From: Deltaproteobacteria bacterium
Lineage (GTDB): Bacteria; Myxococcota_A; UBA9160; PR03
Assembly: GCA_035063765.1 (NCBI GenBank)
Contig: JAPSFT010000030.1
Span: forward strand, 1-41,923
Direction: 5' to 3'
Length of the DNA: 41,923 bases
The translations under genes were made by a program, and so were the position numbers. The notes under the pieces were generated by a model. The model was not told the origin of the DNA. It did not search any database and was given only the letters and a program-made list of their open reading frames with translations. Positions 24,688 through 33,692 of the stretch are shown piece after piece (positions within the stretch are counted from its first letter, which is position 1; each line of letters begins with the position of its first letter).

Positions 24688-26937
24688 CTACTGGAGCTGG
24701 AACTGGACTTCGCTGCCCAGCTGGCTCGGCGCCGGGATGATCTCGTAGTTGGCGTAGCCGAACTCGTTGCTGCGCGCGCCGTAGTACTTGTCGCCGAGCT
24801 GGTAGACCGCCAGCGAGAACGGCGCATTGCCGAGGCTCGTCACGATCTTCCCGCCCGCGATCCGGTAGCCGGACGAGAGCCCGAGGTAGGCGTCGCCCGC
24901 CACGTCGCCGACCTCGCTCGGCTGCGGGACCCGGGGGTTCGCGTACTTGAGGTTGCGCTGCCCGTCCACGTTCCAGTTGGCCAGGAAGCGCCCGCCCGTG
25001 ACGGCGTTCTGGAGCCAGGTGGACTTGCCGACGACCAAGGCCTTCAGGGCCGCGTCGTCGAGCGGCGTCGCGCCCTGCTTCTGGAGGTCCGCAACGGTGG
25101 TCCCCGGCTTCGCCGTCTTGCGCGCCGCGGCGCTCGGCGTGTACCAGATCGGCGACGACCAGGCGCGCTCCTGCACCGTCGCCGGCACCTCCTGCGGCGG
25201 CGGGATGCCGAGCTCGGCAGCCTGGATCGTGGTCCAGCGCGGGGTCGGGATCTCGAGCACGCGCGCGTAGTAGAAGGCGTCGAGCGACGGATCGAAGTCG
25301 GGGTCCGTCCAGGTCGTCGCGAGCTCCACCGCGCCGATCGAGTTGGTGTAGGTCGCCTTCGCGAGGTCGACCGTGCTGCCGATCGCGGGGACCTTGCCGC
25401 TGATCGCGTCGGGCTTGCGGTCGCCCGCCCAGACGACGTCGTACACCTTCTCGAAGCTCTGGCCGCTGGCGGACCAGCCCTTCACGATCTGGATGCGGTC
25501 GAGGTTTCCGGAGCTGGGGTCCTTCAGCGCCCACACCAGGAACGTGGGCGCCTTTGCGGCGGCGGGCGGGAGGTCGCCGCCCATCGGGACGCCCTTCGCG
25601 TAGCCGGTCCCGACCCAGTCGCTCGCGGAGGTCGCGTCGGCACCGTACTCCCAGCCGCCGAAGAAGCGGACCTTGAGCTGCGGGCCGCTGGTTCCGAAGG
25701 TCTCCTTGCGCCACATGGCGTCGAAGAGCGACGCGCGCGTGTTCTCCTCGGCCCAGACCCCCGTGAGGCCGGCGGGGTTCTCGAAGCGCACGTCCATGCC
25801 GGCAAAGACGTGCCCGGCCATGCGCTCCTTGATGTCGCCGTCGTTCCTCCCGTGCCCGCCGAAGAAGTTGCTCTGCCGGTACGGCACCGCCGTGTCGTGG
25901 GAGTCGGAGCCGCCGACGACCCCCGTCTTGTACGGGTTGTAGCCGCGCGCCTGCTGCATCGCGATCCCGTCCTTCAGGCCCTGGCGCACGTAGCTGCCGG
26001 GGATCGTCGGGAAGCGGCCCTCCGGGAAGCCGAGCAGGTAGTTCAGGATCTCGTAGTTCGCGAACTCGTCGTTGGGCGAGAGCAGCGGATGGGTCTCCGA
26101 CTGCCCCTTGATCTGCTTGATCTCCGTGAGCCGCTCGTTGCGGTCGCGCGTCGCCGCCCAGGCGGCGTCGATCGGCCGGCCCTTCTCGTCCACGTCGATC
26201 GGGAACATGTGGCCGTCCGAGAGGTTCGCGTTGTGCGAGATCGCGATCAGCTCGTTGCCCGCCTTGCGCTGGCCGTCCATCCACGCCCACAGGTCGGTCG
26301 GATCCACCGACTCGAGCGAGCTGAACGGCAGCTCGGGGACCTTCGCGCAGTCCTCGAAGAACACGTTGCGGTGCATGTTCCGGTTGTCGGGGGTCGAGGT
26401 CCACTCGTAGGAGCAGAAGGCGGTGAACTTGCCCGGCTCGTTGGCGGCGTCGGCCATCGCGTTGTTGCGCTTCCAGACGGTGCCCGCGACCTCCGGGCTG
26501 ACCAGCTCCGGGATCGGCTTCTGCTCGATCATGGTCTCGCCGAGGAAGAGGTAGATGCGCTGGATGTCCGCGGGGGTCTTGACGATCAGCTTCTTCGCGA
26601 TCGGCAGCTTGCCGAGCGCGGAGGTCGGGTCGTTGGCGAGCTGGACGACGCCCGCGTACTCGGAGTGGTCGGTGACGCCCATCCAGTCGAGCGGCGTCTC
26701 GATCTTCACCGGGTAGCCCATCGGATGCGGAATGGGCTCGCCCTTCGCGTACTTGTAGGCGTCCGCGGGGGTGGTCTTGGTGTTGCCGAAGATGTAGGCG
26801 TCGAACGACCAGCTCGTGTGGACGTGGCTCTCGCCGAAGTAGGCATGCCGCTCCGGAGCCTCCTGCGCCGAAGCCACCAGAGGTCCCGCGGCCAGGATCG
26901 CCGCCACCGCCCCGCCCCACACGCGCGCCGAGATCAT
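24688..26937 (-). CDS. DUF3604 exported protein
   Basis: 749 residues from ATG 26937, with GAGGAGGGG just upstream. A signal peptide (about 1-24) precedes a long DUF3604 domain. YFGESHVHTSWSFDAYIFGN (about 33-52) carries metal-binding-type histidines as in PHP-like phosphoesterases, and WMGVTDHSEYAGVVQLAN, NGRDDAH-like loops and GGSDSHDTAVPYRQSNFFGG (His and Asp) complete the likely metal site. The activity is not established; a hydrolase is inferred. The first gene of a three-gene operon with a parvulin-like isomerase and HupE/UreJ. Confidence 0.9.
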   Translation of the reverse strand: MISARVWGGAVAAILAAGPLVASAQEAPERHAYFGESHVHTSWSFDAYIFGNTKTTPADAYKYAKGEPIPHPMGYPVKIETPLDWMGVTDHSEYAGVVQLANDPTSALGKLPIAKKLIVKTPADIQRIYLFLGETMIEQKPIPELVSPEVAGTVWKRNNAMADAANEPGKFTAFCSYEWTSTPDNRNMHRNVFFEDCAKVPELPFSSLESVDPTDLWAWMDGQRKAGNELIAISHNANLSDGHMFPIDVDEKGRPIDAAWAATRDRNERLTEIKQIKGQSETHPLLSPNDEFANYEILNYLLGFPEGRFPTIPGSYVRQGLKDGIAMQQARGYNPYKTGVVGGSDSHDTAVPYRQSNFFGGHGRNDGDIKERMAGHVFAGMDVRFENPAGLTGVWAEENTRASLFDAMWRKETFGTSGPQLKVRFFGGWEYGADATSASDWVGTGYAKGVPMGGDLPPAAAKAPTFLVWALKDPSSGNLDRIQIVKGWSASGQSFEKVYDVVWAGDRKPDAISGKVPAIGSTVDLAKATYTNSIGAVELATTWTDPDFDPSLDAFYYARVLEIPTPRWTTIQAAELGIPPPQEVPATVQERAWSSPIWYTPSAAARKTAKPGTTVADLQKQGATPLDDAALKALVVGKSTWLQNAVTGGRFLANWNVDGQRNLKYANPRVPQPSEVGDVAGDAYLGLSSGYRIAGGKIVTSLGNAPFSLAVYQLGDKYYGARSNEFGYANYEIIPAPSQLGSEVQFQLQ

Positions 26938-27177
26938 CGCTCCCCTCCTCAGCGGACTCGTGTACCCGTCATGGCTGATCAGGTCCTGTCATCTCGCGCC
27001 GGTATCTCCCGCGCCCGGAGCGGGTGCTTCGGACCACAGCCGCCCCGCACGGCCTGCGCGCACGCCCTCGTCCCGCCCGGGGTGCTATCGATCCGGGCGA
27101 CCGGCGTTCGTCCGGCTCGCGGCGTGGACCTGCGCAGGGGGTCCCATGGGCCGACCCGGGGGCAGGAGGGGAACAGG

Positions 27178-27837
27178 ATGGGTACCACCAGGGCGAGGAT
27201 CGGGAGTGGGATCCGGGCAGCGGGCCTGGTCGTGCTGGGCATCGGCGTGGGGCCGGAACTCGCCGCGGCCGACGTCGGATTCCCGTTCGCGGGGGAGGTG
27301 ACGGGGGTGTCCGGCAGCTACGCCTGGTTCCTCTCGGACGCCGAGCGGGTGAACGGATTGCTCGTCTTCGACGACGGTGTCGCCGACGCCGATGCCGATC
27401 CGGACCACGGCCTCCATCCGAGCGCGCTGGTGTCGCTCGGCACGAGCCTCGAGGGTGCCGGCTTCGTCTGGAGCGCGAGCGCCGGCACGCTCCAGACGTC
27501 CGCCGATACGCCCTTAGGAGACCAATTTGCAGCCGACAGCGAGCTGGGCGCGGCGGCCGGCCATCCGGTCAACGGCTACGCGATCCGCAGCCTCGGCGTC
27601 CTCTTCTTCGGGCCCGACGCGCTGGAGGGCGACGCCCTGCCGAGCTCCGACGCCGGGTTCACGACCGGCAACCTGTTCGTCAGCTTCCACGACGACTTCG
27701 GCACCCTCAAGGGGCAGGCGACCGTCTACTTCACCCTTCCCGAGCCGAGCGGCGCGGGCGCGGCGTTCGCCGCGGGGATGGGCCTCGCGCTCGCGGGCCG
27801 GCACCGGCGGGCGAACCCGCTGCGCGGGCGCCGCTGA
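27178..27837 (+). CDS. PEP-CTERM-like exported protein
   Basis: 219 residues; ATG 27178 follows AGGAGGGG. A signal peptide (about 1-31) precedes a beta-rich, Asp-rich domain with segments such as GSYAWFLSDAERVNGLLVFD and GYAIRSLGVLFFGPDALEGD. The C-terminus is TLPEPSGAGAAFAAGMGLAL followed by a basic tail (GRHRRANPLRGRR): a PEP-CTERM sorting signal, which an exosortase would cleave to anchor the protein at the cell surface or in a biofilm matrix. No exosortase gene is in the window. Function is unknown. It is convergent with the subtilisin-like gene, 42 bases apart. Confidence 0.78.
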   Translation: MGTTRARIGSGIRAAGLVVLGIGVGPELAAADVGFPFAGEVTGVSGSYAWFLSDAERVNGLLVFDDGVADADADPDHGLHPSALVSLGTSLEGAGFVWSASAGTLQTSADTPLGDQFAADSELGAAAGHPVNGYAIRSLGVLFFGPDALEGDALPSSDAGFTTGNLFVSFHDDFGTLKGQATVYFTLPEPSGAGAAFAAGMGLALAGRHRRANPLRGRR

Positions 27838-27879
27838 GGGTCCGGTCGCGCCGCGGGGGTGCGAGCCGCGCCCCTGGCG

Positions 27880-29640
27880 TCAGCCGCGGCGCCGGCGCGC
27901 GCGCAGGGCCGCGAGGAGCAGGGCCAGCTCCGCGCCGAGCCCGCAGCTCGCCGCCTTCTCCCTGGCGGCCCACGCCTGGGGGCACTGCGGATCGGCGCTG
28001 GCGATCGGTGTGCCGCCGTTGCGCGAAGCGCCGCCGTCGAAGTCGACGGCACCGTCGAGGTCGTTGTCCGCGCCGTCCTGGCAGTCGGGGTCCTCGTCGC
28101 CGGCGGCCGGGGCGAAGCAGCCGGGATCCTGGGCGGCGTCGGTGAAGCCGTCCCCGTCGTTGTCGAGCCCGTCGTCGCACGCGGAGCTTCCGAGCTCGCC
28201 GTCGTCGGCCGGGCCGCTGCAGCCGGGATCGTCGAGATCCGCCAGTCCGTCGCCGTCGTCGTCGAGGCCGTTCGCGCAGGCGATCGTGAGCGCGTCGAGC
28301 GCCGCGCGGACCCGGATGCGGCTGGTGTAGGGCATCGGCGCACCGGTCGCCTGGAGCGCTGCCAGGATCTCGCCCACCTCCGCGTCCGGAGCCACGCCGC
28401 GCAGGATCGCCCAGGCGCCCGCGACGTGGGGCGCCGCCATCGAGGTGCCGCTCGCGTTGGCGTAGCCCGTCCCCCCGTAGTAGGGCGCGCGGATCGAGAC
28501 GCCCGGCGCCCAGAGCGAGAGGAACGGGGCCTGGTTCGTGAAGCTCGCCACCCCGTCGGCATCGTTGCTCGCGCCGACGCTCACCGCCGAGGAGATGCAG
28601 GCGGGCTCGGCGATCCCGTTCGCGACGCCGTCGTTGCCCGCCGCGATCACGGTGGCGATGCCGACCGAGCGCAGATTGTCGATCGCGGCCTTGTAGGCGG
28701 CGTTGCTCGCGTCACAGGCCGGCTGCGAGGTCCAGACGGCCCCGCCGAGGCTCACGTTCACGGCTGCGATCGGCCAGGTGAAGCGGAGCTCGTCGTGGAC
28801 CTCCTCGAGCGCGGCGATCAGGTCGGACTCGTAGGAGCGCGCGCAGGGGGCGGGGCTCGGGCTGCAGGCGCCCGCGTCGCTGATCTCGGAGGCCACCTGG
28901 ATCGCGATCAGGCCGGCGCCCGGCGCGACGCCGTCGTAGCTCGGCCCCTCGCCGGCGGCGATGCCGGCGACGTGGGTGCCGTGGAAGCACTCGTTCGAGA
29001 AGCTGCAGGCGGCGGCGGCGCCGGGGCCGCTCTGGGTCCCGCTGCCGTCCGGGCAGTCGCCCGCGGGTCCGGGCGCGCCGGACGCGAAGCAGGCCTCGGC
29101 CACGACCTTGCCCGCCAGGTTCGGGTGCGCCGCGTCCACGCCCGTGTCGAGGATCACGAGCGCCTGGCCGGTGCCGTCCGCGCCGAGGGCCGCGCTCTGG
29201 TCCGCCTCGACGAGCGGCACGCTCACGTCGAGCAGGGGAGCGTGCAGCTCGTCCGGCGTCACCCGCACGACGAGTGGGGAGCGGGCCAGGGCGTCGAGGG
29301 CGCCGGCCCCGACCTCGAGCGCCACGGCGGGCAGCGAGCGGAAGACGCGCGCGACCCGGTGCGGGCGCCCCGCGAGCGCCGCGGCGAGCCCCGCCTGGGC
29401 GCTCGCGATCGCGCCTCGCTGCTCCCCGCGCCGCGCCGGCGCGAGCCGGCCCTCCGCCGCGAAGGGCACCTCGAGCTCGACGAGCACGCGCACGCTCCCG
29501 CCCGCCGCCGCCTGCGCCGCGACCTCGGCGGCGATCCGCGGCTGCGCGGACGCCGGCCCTGCGAGCACGAAGGCCCCGATCGCCCACCCGGCCGCCGAGG
29601 CCGCGAGGGCGCTGCGCAGCGCGCGCCTAGCCCCCGACAC
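27880..29640 (-). CDS. Subtilisin-like S8 serine protease with calcium-repeat region and MYXO-CTERM-like tail
   Basis: 586 residues from GTG 29640. A signal peptide (about 1-32) and an I9-like propeptide (about 35-130) precede the S8 domain. The catalytic Asp is in VILDTGVDAAHPNLAGK (about 156-172), His in CFHGTHVAGIAAG (about 217-229), and Ser in SGTSMAAPHVAGAWAIL (about 395-411). After the protease come three DxDGDG-type units (CANGLDDDGDGLADLDDPGC, CDDGLDNDGDGFTDAAQDPG, CQDGADNDLDGAVDFDGG), likely calcium-binding. The tail CGLGAELALLLAALRARRRR is a MYXO-CTERM-like sorting signal. It is secreted and surface-attached. The gene overlaps the end of the SDR gene by 14 bases on the same strand. 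Confidence 0.92.
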   Translation of the reverse strand: MSGARRALRSALAASAAGWAIGAFVLAGPASAQPRIAAEVAAQAAAGGSVRVLVELEVPFAAEGRLAPARRGEQRGAIASAQAGLAAALAGRPHRVARVFRSLPAVALEVGAGALDALARSPLVVRVTPDELHAPLLDVSVPLVEADQSAALGADGTGQALVILDTGVDAAHPNLAGKVVAEACFASGAPGPAGDCPDGSGTQSGPGAAAACSFSNECFHGTHVAGIAAGEGPSYDGVAPGAGLIAIQVASEISDAGACSPSPAPCARSYESDLIAALEEVHDELRFTWPIAAVNVSLGGAVWTSQPACDASNAAYKAAIDNLRSVGIATVIAAGNDGVANGIAEPACISSAVSVGASNDADGVASFTNQAPFLSLWAPGVSIRAPYYGGTGYANASGTSMAAPHVAGAWAILRGVAPDAEVGEILAALQATGAPMPYTSRIRVRAALDALTIACANGLDDDGDGLADLDDPGCSGPADDGELGSSACDDGLDNDGDGFTDAAQDPGCFAPAAGDEDPDCQDGADNDLDGAVDFDGGASRNGGTPIASADPQCPQAWAAREKAASCGLGAELALLLAALRARRRRG

Positions 29641-30604
29641 GCAGGGCCCCGAACACGCCGCGGCGGCGCAGCTCCTCCAGGAACGACTCGTCGTAGGCGC
29701 GCGTCGGATCGCCGCGCACCATCCGGTCGAGCTCCTGCGCGTCCTCCCCGACCAGGATCCGCCACTCGCCCCGGCGCACGCCGTCGAGGATGATCGTGGC
29801 GGCAGCGGCCGCGCTGAGCGGGGCCTTGTCGCGGAAGTCGTCGGCCATCTGCTGGAGGCCGGCGCGGAGCAGGTCGTCGGGGATCCCGTCGGCGGGCAGG
29901 CCCTGGCGCTTCAGCCGCTCGCGGATCGGGACCAGGTCCTCGGCGGTCATCTCCTTCGGGCTCGGCCGGCCCAACACCGCGGCGCTGTTGCTGACGATCG
30001 AGGTGCCGATGTGGCCGGGCATCACGACCGAGACCTTCACGTGGGGGGCGTTCACGCGCAGGTCCGTGATCAGCGCCTCCGAGAAGCCCTTCACCGCGAA
30101 CTTCGCGGCGCTGTAGGCGGTGTGCGGGATCCCGAGCCCGAGGCTCGCCCAGAAGCCGTTGACGGAGCTCGTGTTGACCAGGTGCGCCCCGGGGCTCGCG
30201 ACGAGCGCGGGCAGGAAGGCGCGCGTGCAGTGGTAGACGCCGCCCCAGCACACCGCGAAGGTCTTGTCCCACTCGGCGCGGTCGTCGGTGACGAGGCTGC
30301 CGCCGCCCCCGATGCCGGCGTTGTTGAAGAGCAGGTGGACGTGGCCGGTCGCGTGCGCCGCGAGCGCCGCGTCGCGGAAGGCCAGCACCTGCCGCTCGTC
30401 CGAGACGTCGCAGGGATGGGCCGTCACGCGGGTGCCGGCGGGTGCGGCGCGCTCGCACTGCGCCTTCGTCTCGCCCATGTGCTCGGCCGACACGTCGCAG
30501 ATCGCCACGTGGCAGCCCTCGGCGGCGAGCTGCTTCGCGAGCTCGCGGCCCATCCCGGAGCCGCCCCCCGTCACGACGGCGATCCGGTCGCGGAACTCCT
30601 GCAT
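29627..30604 (-). CDS. Short-chain dehydrogenase/reductase
   Basis: 325 residues from ATG 30604 with GGGAGGA about 10 bases upstream. The NAD(P) motif is VTGGGSGMGRELAKQLAAEG (about 11-30), NNAGIGGGGSLV follows near 93, and the catalytic set NTSSVNGFWASLG with Y-x3-K in HTAYSAAKFAVKGFS (about 167-181). It is a classical SDR with an extra C-terminal 60-residue region. It is divergent from the acyl-CoA operon, whose operator lies in the 194-base gap, so it may share its control and oxidise a hydroxyacyl or alcohol intermediate. The substrate is inferred only. Confidence 0.92.
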   Translation of the reverse strand: MQEFRDRIAVVTGGGSGMGRELAKQLAAEGCHVAICDVSAEHMGETKAQCERAAPAGTRVTAHPCDVSDERQVLAFRDAALAAHATGHVHLLFNNAGIGGGGSLVTDDRAEWDKTFAVCWGGVYHCTRAFLPALVASPGAHLVNTSSVNGFWASLGLGIPHTAYSAAKFAVKGFSEALITDLRVNAPHVKVSVVMPGHIGTSIVSNSAAVLGRPSPKEMTAEDLVPIRERLKRQGLPADGIPDDLLRAGLQQMADDFRDKAPLSAAAAATIILDGVRRGEWRILVGEDAQELDRMVRGDPTRAYDESFLEELRRRGVFGALRVGG

Positions 30605-30743
30605 CGCGAAGTCCTCCCGTCCGCCCCGCGCGGGGCGCGGCAGACCGGCGGCATCGTAGGATCCCTCACCCGCGGCCGCCGCGTTGCCGCTCATCCATGG
30701 TTGGAGGGCGATCCAGACTTCCCCCGGACGAGAGCTCGGGTGA

Positions 30744-30770
30744 TTTACAATACGGATCGTCTCGTATATC
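30744..30770 (+). promoter_or_regulatory. Promoter with TetR-like operator upstream of acyl-CoA operon
   Basis: TACGGATCGTCTCGTA (30751-30766) differs from the site at 5313-5328 at three bases and has the same TACG...CGTA palindromic ends and central CG. It lies between TTTACA (30744-30749) and TATATC (30765-30770), possible -35 and -10 boxes with a short 15-base spacer. It is within the only AT-rich stretch of the divergent region. It could control the ACAD operon, and perhaps the divergent SDR gene too. Confidence 0.6.
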
Positions 30771-30798
30771 CTGGACCCGCCTGTGAGGAGACGATCCC

Positions 30799-31983
30799 TT
30801 GGACTTCCAGTTCTCTCCCGAGGAGCGGGCCTTCGCCGCCGAGGTCGAGCGCTTCCTCGACGAGCACGCGACGCCCGACGTCGCCGACGTGACCCGCGAG
30901 AACATGGCGCAGATCGTGGACACCCCGCCGCGGCGCGCCTTCATGAAGAAGCTCGCCGCGCGCGGCTGGCTCGGCATGACCTGGCCCCGGGAGTACGGCG
31001 GCCAGGAGCGGCCCGGCGTCTACGAGTACATCCTGAACGAGGCGCTCGCGCGGCGCGGCTGCCCCCAGATCGGCAAGGGCGTCGGCATCATCGGCAAGAC
31101 CCTGATCCGGCACGGCTCGGAGAAGCTGAAGCGCGAGTTCCTGCCCCAGATCATCCGCGGCGAGATCGAGTTCGCGGTGGGCTACAGCGAGCCGCAGGCC
31201 GGCTCCGACGCGGCCAACATGCAGCTCCGCGCGGTGCGGGACGGCGCAGGCTGGCGGCTCGACGGCCAGAAGATCTGGACCACCTCCGCGCACTTCGCCG
31301 ACTGGTACTGGCTCGGCGCGCGCACGAACCCCGAGGCGCCCAAGCACGACGGGATCAGCCTCTTCCTGATCCCGATGAAGCACCCGGGCCTCACCGTCCA
31401 GCCGATGCCGACGATCGGCGACGAGATCACCAACACGGTCTTCTTCGACGACGTCTTCGTGCACGACGACTACCGGGTGGGCGAGCTCGGCGCGGGCTTC
31501 CGCTACATCTCCGAGGCGCTCGACCTGGAGCGCTTCACGATGTTCACCTTCTCGCCGACCGAGCAGCGCCTCGAGGAGCTGGTGGACTGGGTGCGCGGGG
31601 CCGTGCGTGACGGCGAGCCGCTGCGCCGCGACCCGCACCTGCGCAGCCGCATCGCGCGGCTCGCCACCGAGTGCGAGGTGGCACGCGTGCTCGGCCTGCG
31701 CTTCCTGGCCGCCGCGCGCAGCGTGAAGGGCAAGCCGCCCACCGTCGAGGCGAGCGAGTACAAGCTCTTCGCGACCCAGCTCTCGCAGCGCGTCGGCAAC
31801 GCGATGCTGGACCTCGCCGGACCGGGCGCGCAGCTGCGCGTCCACACGGCCGAGGCGCCGATGCGGGGCCGCCCCGAGATGTCGTACCGCTACTCGGTGA
31901 TCGACACGATCGGCGGCGGCGCGTCCGAGATCCAGAAGAACATCATCGCCCGGCGCAAGCTCGGCCTGCCCCGGAACTTCTGA
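30799..31983 (+). CDS. Acyl-CoA dehydrogenase, first of operon
   Basis: 394 residues from TTG 30799 with GAGGAG 8 bases before. ACAD N-terminal helices (FSPEERAFAAEVERFLDEHA) lead into the substrate and FAD region: AVGYSEPQAGSDAANMQLRA (about 126-145) and DGQKIWTTSAHFADWYWLGA (about 154-173). The C-terminal segment VIDTIGGGASEIQKNIIARR (about 367-386) is typical of FadE-like and long-chain-type enzymes. It introduces the alpha,beta double bond into an acyl-CoA and passes electrons to ETF. A second ACAD in the same operon suggests a heteromer, as known for steroid side-chain enzymes; that is inference. Confidence 0.93.
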   Translation: MDFQFSPEERAFAAEVERFLDEHATPDVADVTRENMAQIVDTPPRRAFMKKLAARGWLGMTWPREYGGQERPGVYEYILNEALARRGCPQIGKGVGIIGKTLIRHGSEKLKREFLPQIIRGEIEFAVGYSEPQAGSDAANMQLRAVRDGAGWRLDGQKIWTTSAHFADWYWLGARTNPEAPKHDGISLFLIPMKHPGLTVQPMPTIGDEITNTVFFDDVFVHDDYRVGELGAGFRYISEALDLERFTMFTFSPTEQRLEELVDWVRGAVRDGEPLRRDPHLRSRIARLATECEVARVLGLRFLAAARSVKGKPPTVEASEYKLFATQLSQRVGNAMLDLAGPGAQLRVHTAEAPMRGRPEMSYRYSVIDTIGGGASEIQKNIIARRKLGLPRNF

Positions 31984-31999
31984 GGCCGGCACGAAGTCG

Positions 32000-33172
32000 A
32001 TGACCCCCCAGCCCCCCGCGCTCGACGGCACGACGGTGCTCGACCTCTCGACGGTCGGGCCGGCCGCGCGCTGCGCGCGGATCCTCGCCGACTACGGAGC
32101 GCGCGTCGTCAAGATCGGGACGCCGCCGCGGCGCGCCGGCGTGCAGATCGAGCCCGCCTGGTGGGCCTACGGGGCCGGGCGCGGGATGCTGCGCGCCCGC
32201 ATCGACCTGAAGGCGCCCGCGGGCCGCGCGGCCTTCCTCGCGCTGGCCGAGCGCGCCGACGTGGTGCTCGAGAGCTTCCGGCCCGGCGTCGTGGACCGGC
32301 TCGGAATCGGCTACCGCGCGCTCGCCGAGCGCAACCCGCGGCTCGTCCTCTGCTCGACCAGCGGCTACGGCCAGACCGGCCCCTACGCGGGCTGGGCCGG
32401 CCACGATCTCGACTACCTGGCGGTTGCCGGCTACCTCGACTGCTCGGGCCGGCGCGCCGACGGCGGCCCCGCGCTGCCGGGCGCCACGATCGCGGACTCC
32501 GCGGCCGGCGGCATGCACGCGGCGCTCGCGATCCTGGCGGCCCTCCTGCGCCGCACCCGCACGGGCCGCGGCGAACACCTCGACGTGTCGGTCGCCGACG
32601 GCGTGCTCTCGCTGATGGCGCTCCACGCGGACCAGCACCTGGCGACCGGCGCGGAGCCGGGCCCCGGCAGCGACCTCCTGACCGGCCGCTACGCCTGCTA
32701 CGACGTCTACCGCTGCCGCGACGGGCGCTGGCTCGCGGTCGGCGCGATCGAGCCCCGGTTCTTCGCGAACCTCGCCAAGGCGCTCGGCCTCGAACGCTGG
32801 ATCCCGCACCAGATGGACGACGCGCGCCAGGACGCGCTGCGCGCGGACCTCGCCGCGGCCTTCGCCACCCGCGACCGCGACGCCTGGGTGGCCGAGCTCG
32901 GGCCCGGCGACGCCTGCGTCGCGCCGGTCTCGAGCGTCGCCGAGGCCGCCCGCGACCCGCACTTCGCGGCGCGCGGCGTCTGGGCCACGGCCGAGCACCC
33001 GGCGCACGGGAGCGTGCGCCAGGTGGGCCCCGTGCTCGCCGGCCAGACCCCGCTCGCCGGCCCGACGCGTGCCCGCGACGCGTCCGACACCGACACGGAT
33101 CGCCTGCTGCGCGAGGCCGGCCTCGCGCCCGAGGCGATCGAGACCCTGCGCCGCGACGGCGTCGTCGCGTGA
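32000..33172 (+). CDS. Class III (CaiB/BaiF) CoA-transferase
   Basis: 390 residues from ATG 32000. The start LDGTTVLDLSTVGPAARCAR and the segment RADVVLESFRPGVVDRLGIG are family signatures (about 6-25 and 85-105). LVLCSTSGYGQTGPYAGWAG (about 114-133) and IADSAAGGMHAALAIL (about 165-180, with the catalytic Asp) are present, so this is a complete enzyme of the AMACR/Frc type. It moves CoA between acids or epimerises alpha-methylacyl-CoA. It lies between the first ACAD and the MaoC-type pair, 16 bases after the ACAD stop. Confidence 0.92.
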   Translation: MTPQPPALDGTTVLDLSTVGPAARCARILADYGARVVKIGTPPRRAGVQIEPAWWAYGAGRGMLRARIDLKAPAGRAAFLALAERADVVLESFRPGVVDRLGIGYRALAERNPRLVLCSTSGYGQTGPYAGWAGHDLDYLAVAGYLDCSGRRADGGPALPGATIADSAAGGMHAALAILAALLRRTRTGRGEHLDVSVADGVLSLMALHADQHLATGAEPGPGSDLLTGRYACYDVYRCRDGRWLAVGAIEPRFFANLAKALGLERWIPHQMDDARQDALRADLAAAFATRDRDAWVAELGPGDACVAPVSSVAEAARDPHFAARGVWATAEHPAHGSVRQVGPVLAGQTPLAGPTRARDASDTDTDRLLREAGLAPEAIETLRRDGVVA

Positions 33173-33182
33173 AGGAGGCGCC

Positions 33183-33692
33183 ATGTCCGAGCTGCCGGAG
33201 GAAGTGGCGGGCTGGATCGGCCAGAAGCGCTACGAGCAGCCCGGCGAGTTCGACGTCGAGCGCGGCTACGTGGCCACGACCTGCGCGTCGGTCGAGAACG
33301 GCAACCCGCTCTACTGGGACGAGGCCGTGGCCCGGGAGCTGACCGGCGGCTGGATCGCGCCGCCGACCATGCTCTCGGTCTGGTTCCGGCCGCACTACTG
33401 GGCGCCCCACCGGAGCGGCACCGCCCAGCCGCTCCAGGTCCACTTCGACCTGAAGGAGAAGCTGGACCTCCCCGAGGCCGTGATGACCGACAACACGATC
33501 GTGTTCGGCGAGCCGGTGCGCCCCGGCGACCGGCTCACGACCTGGCAGGTGCTGCGCTCGGTCTCCGAGCCGAAGCAGACCAAGCTCGGCCAGGGCCGCT
33601 TCTGGGTCATCGACGTCGAGTACCAGAACCAGCGCGGCGAGTGGGTCGGCACCGAGACCTACACCGGCTTCGGGTACCGGAGGGAGTCGTGA
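33183..33692 (+). CDS. FAS1-like dehydratase domain protein (MaoC N-terminal half)
   Basis: 169 residues; ATG 33183 is behind a perfect AAGGAGG. The hotdog-fold hydratase N-domain (PF13452-like) is seen in KRYEQPGEFDVERGYVATTC, ENGNPLYWDEAVARELTGGW and APPTMLSVWFRPHYW, ending with GERGEWV-like strands. This type lacks the catalytic Asp-His dyad and pairs with a MaoC half, which is the next gene. The pair would hydrate enoyl-CoA. The stop overlaps the next start (GTGA). Confidence 0.88.
   Translation: MSELPEEVAGWIGQKRYEQPGEFDVERGYVATTCASVENGNPLYWDEAVARELTGGWIAPPTMLSVWFRPHYWAPHRSGTAQPLQVHFDLKEKLDLPEAVMTDNTIVFGEPVRPGDRLTTWQVLRSVSEPKQTKLGQGRFWVIDVEYQNQRGEWVGTETYTGFGYRRES

Noticed and set aside
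26938-27177. Possible gene or regulatory RNA in the 240-base gap between DUF3604 and the PEP-CTERM-like gene
   Set aside because: Codon pattern is irregular, no conserved structure is recognised, and the gap is the expected size for two divergent promoters.
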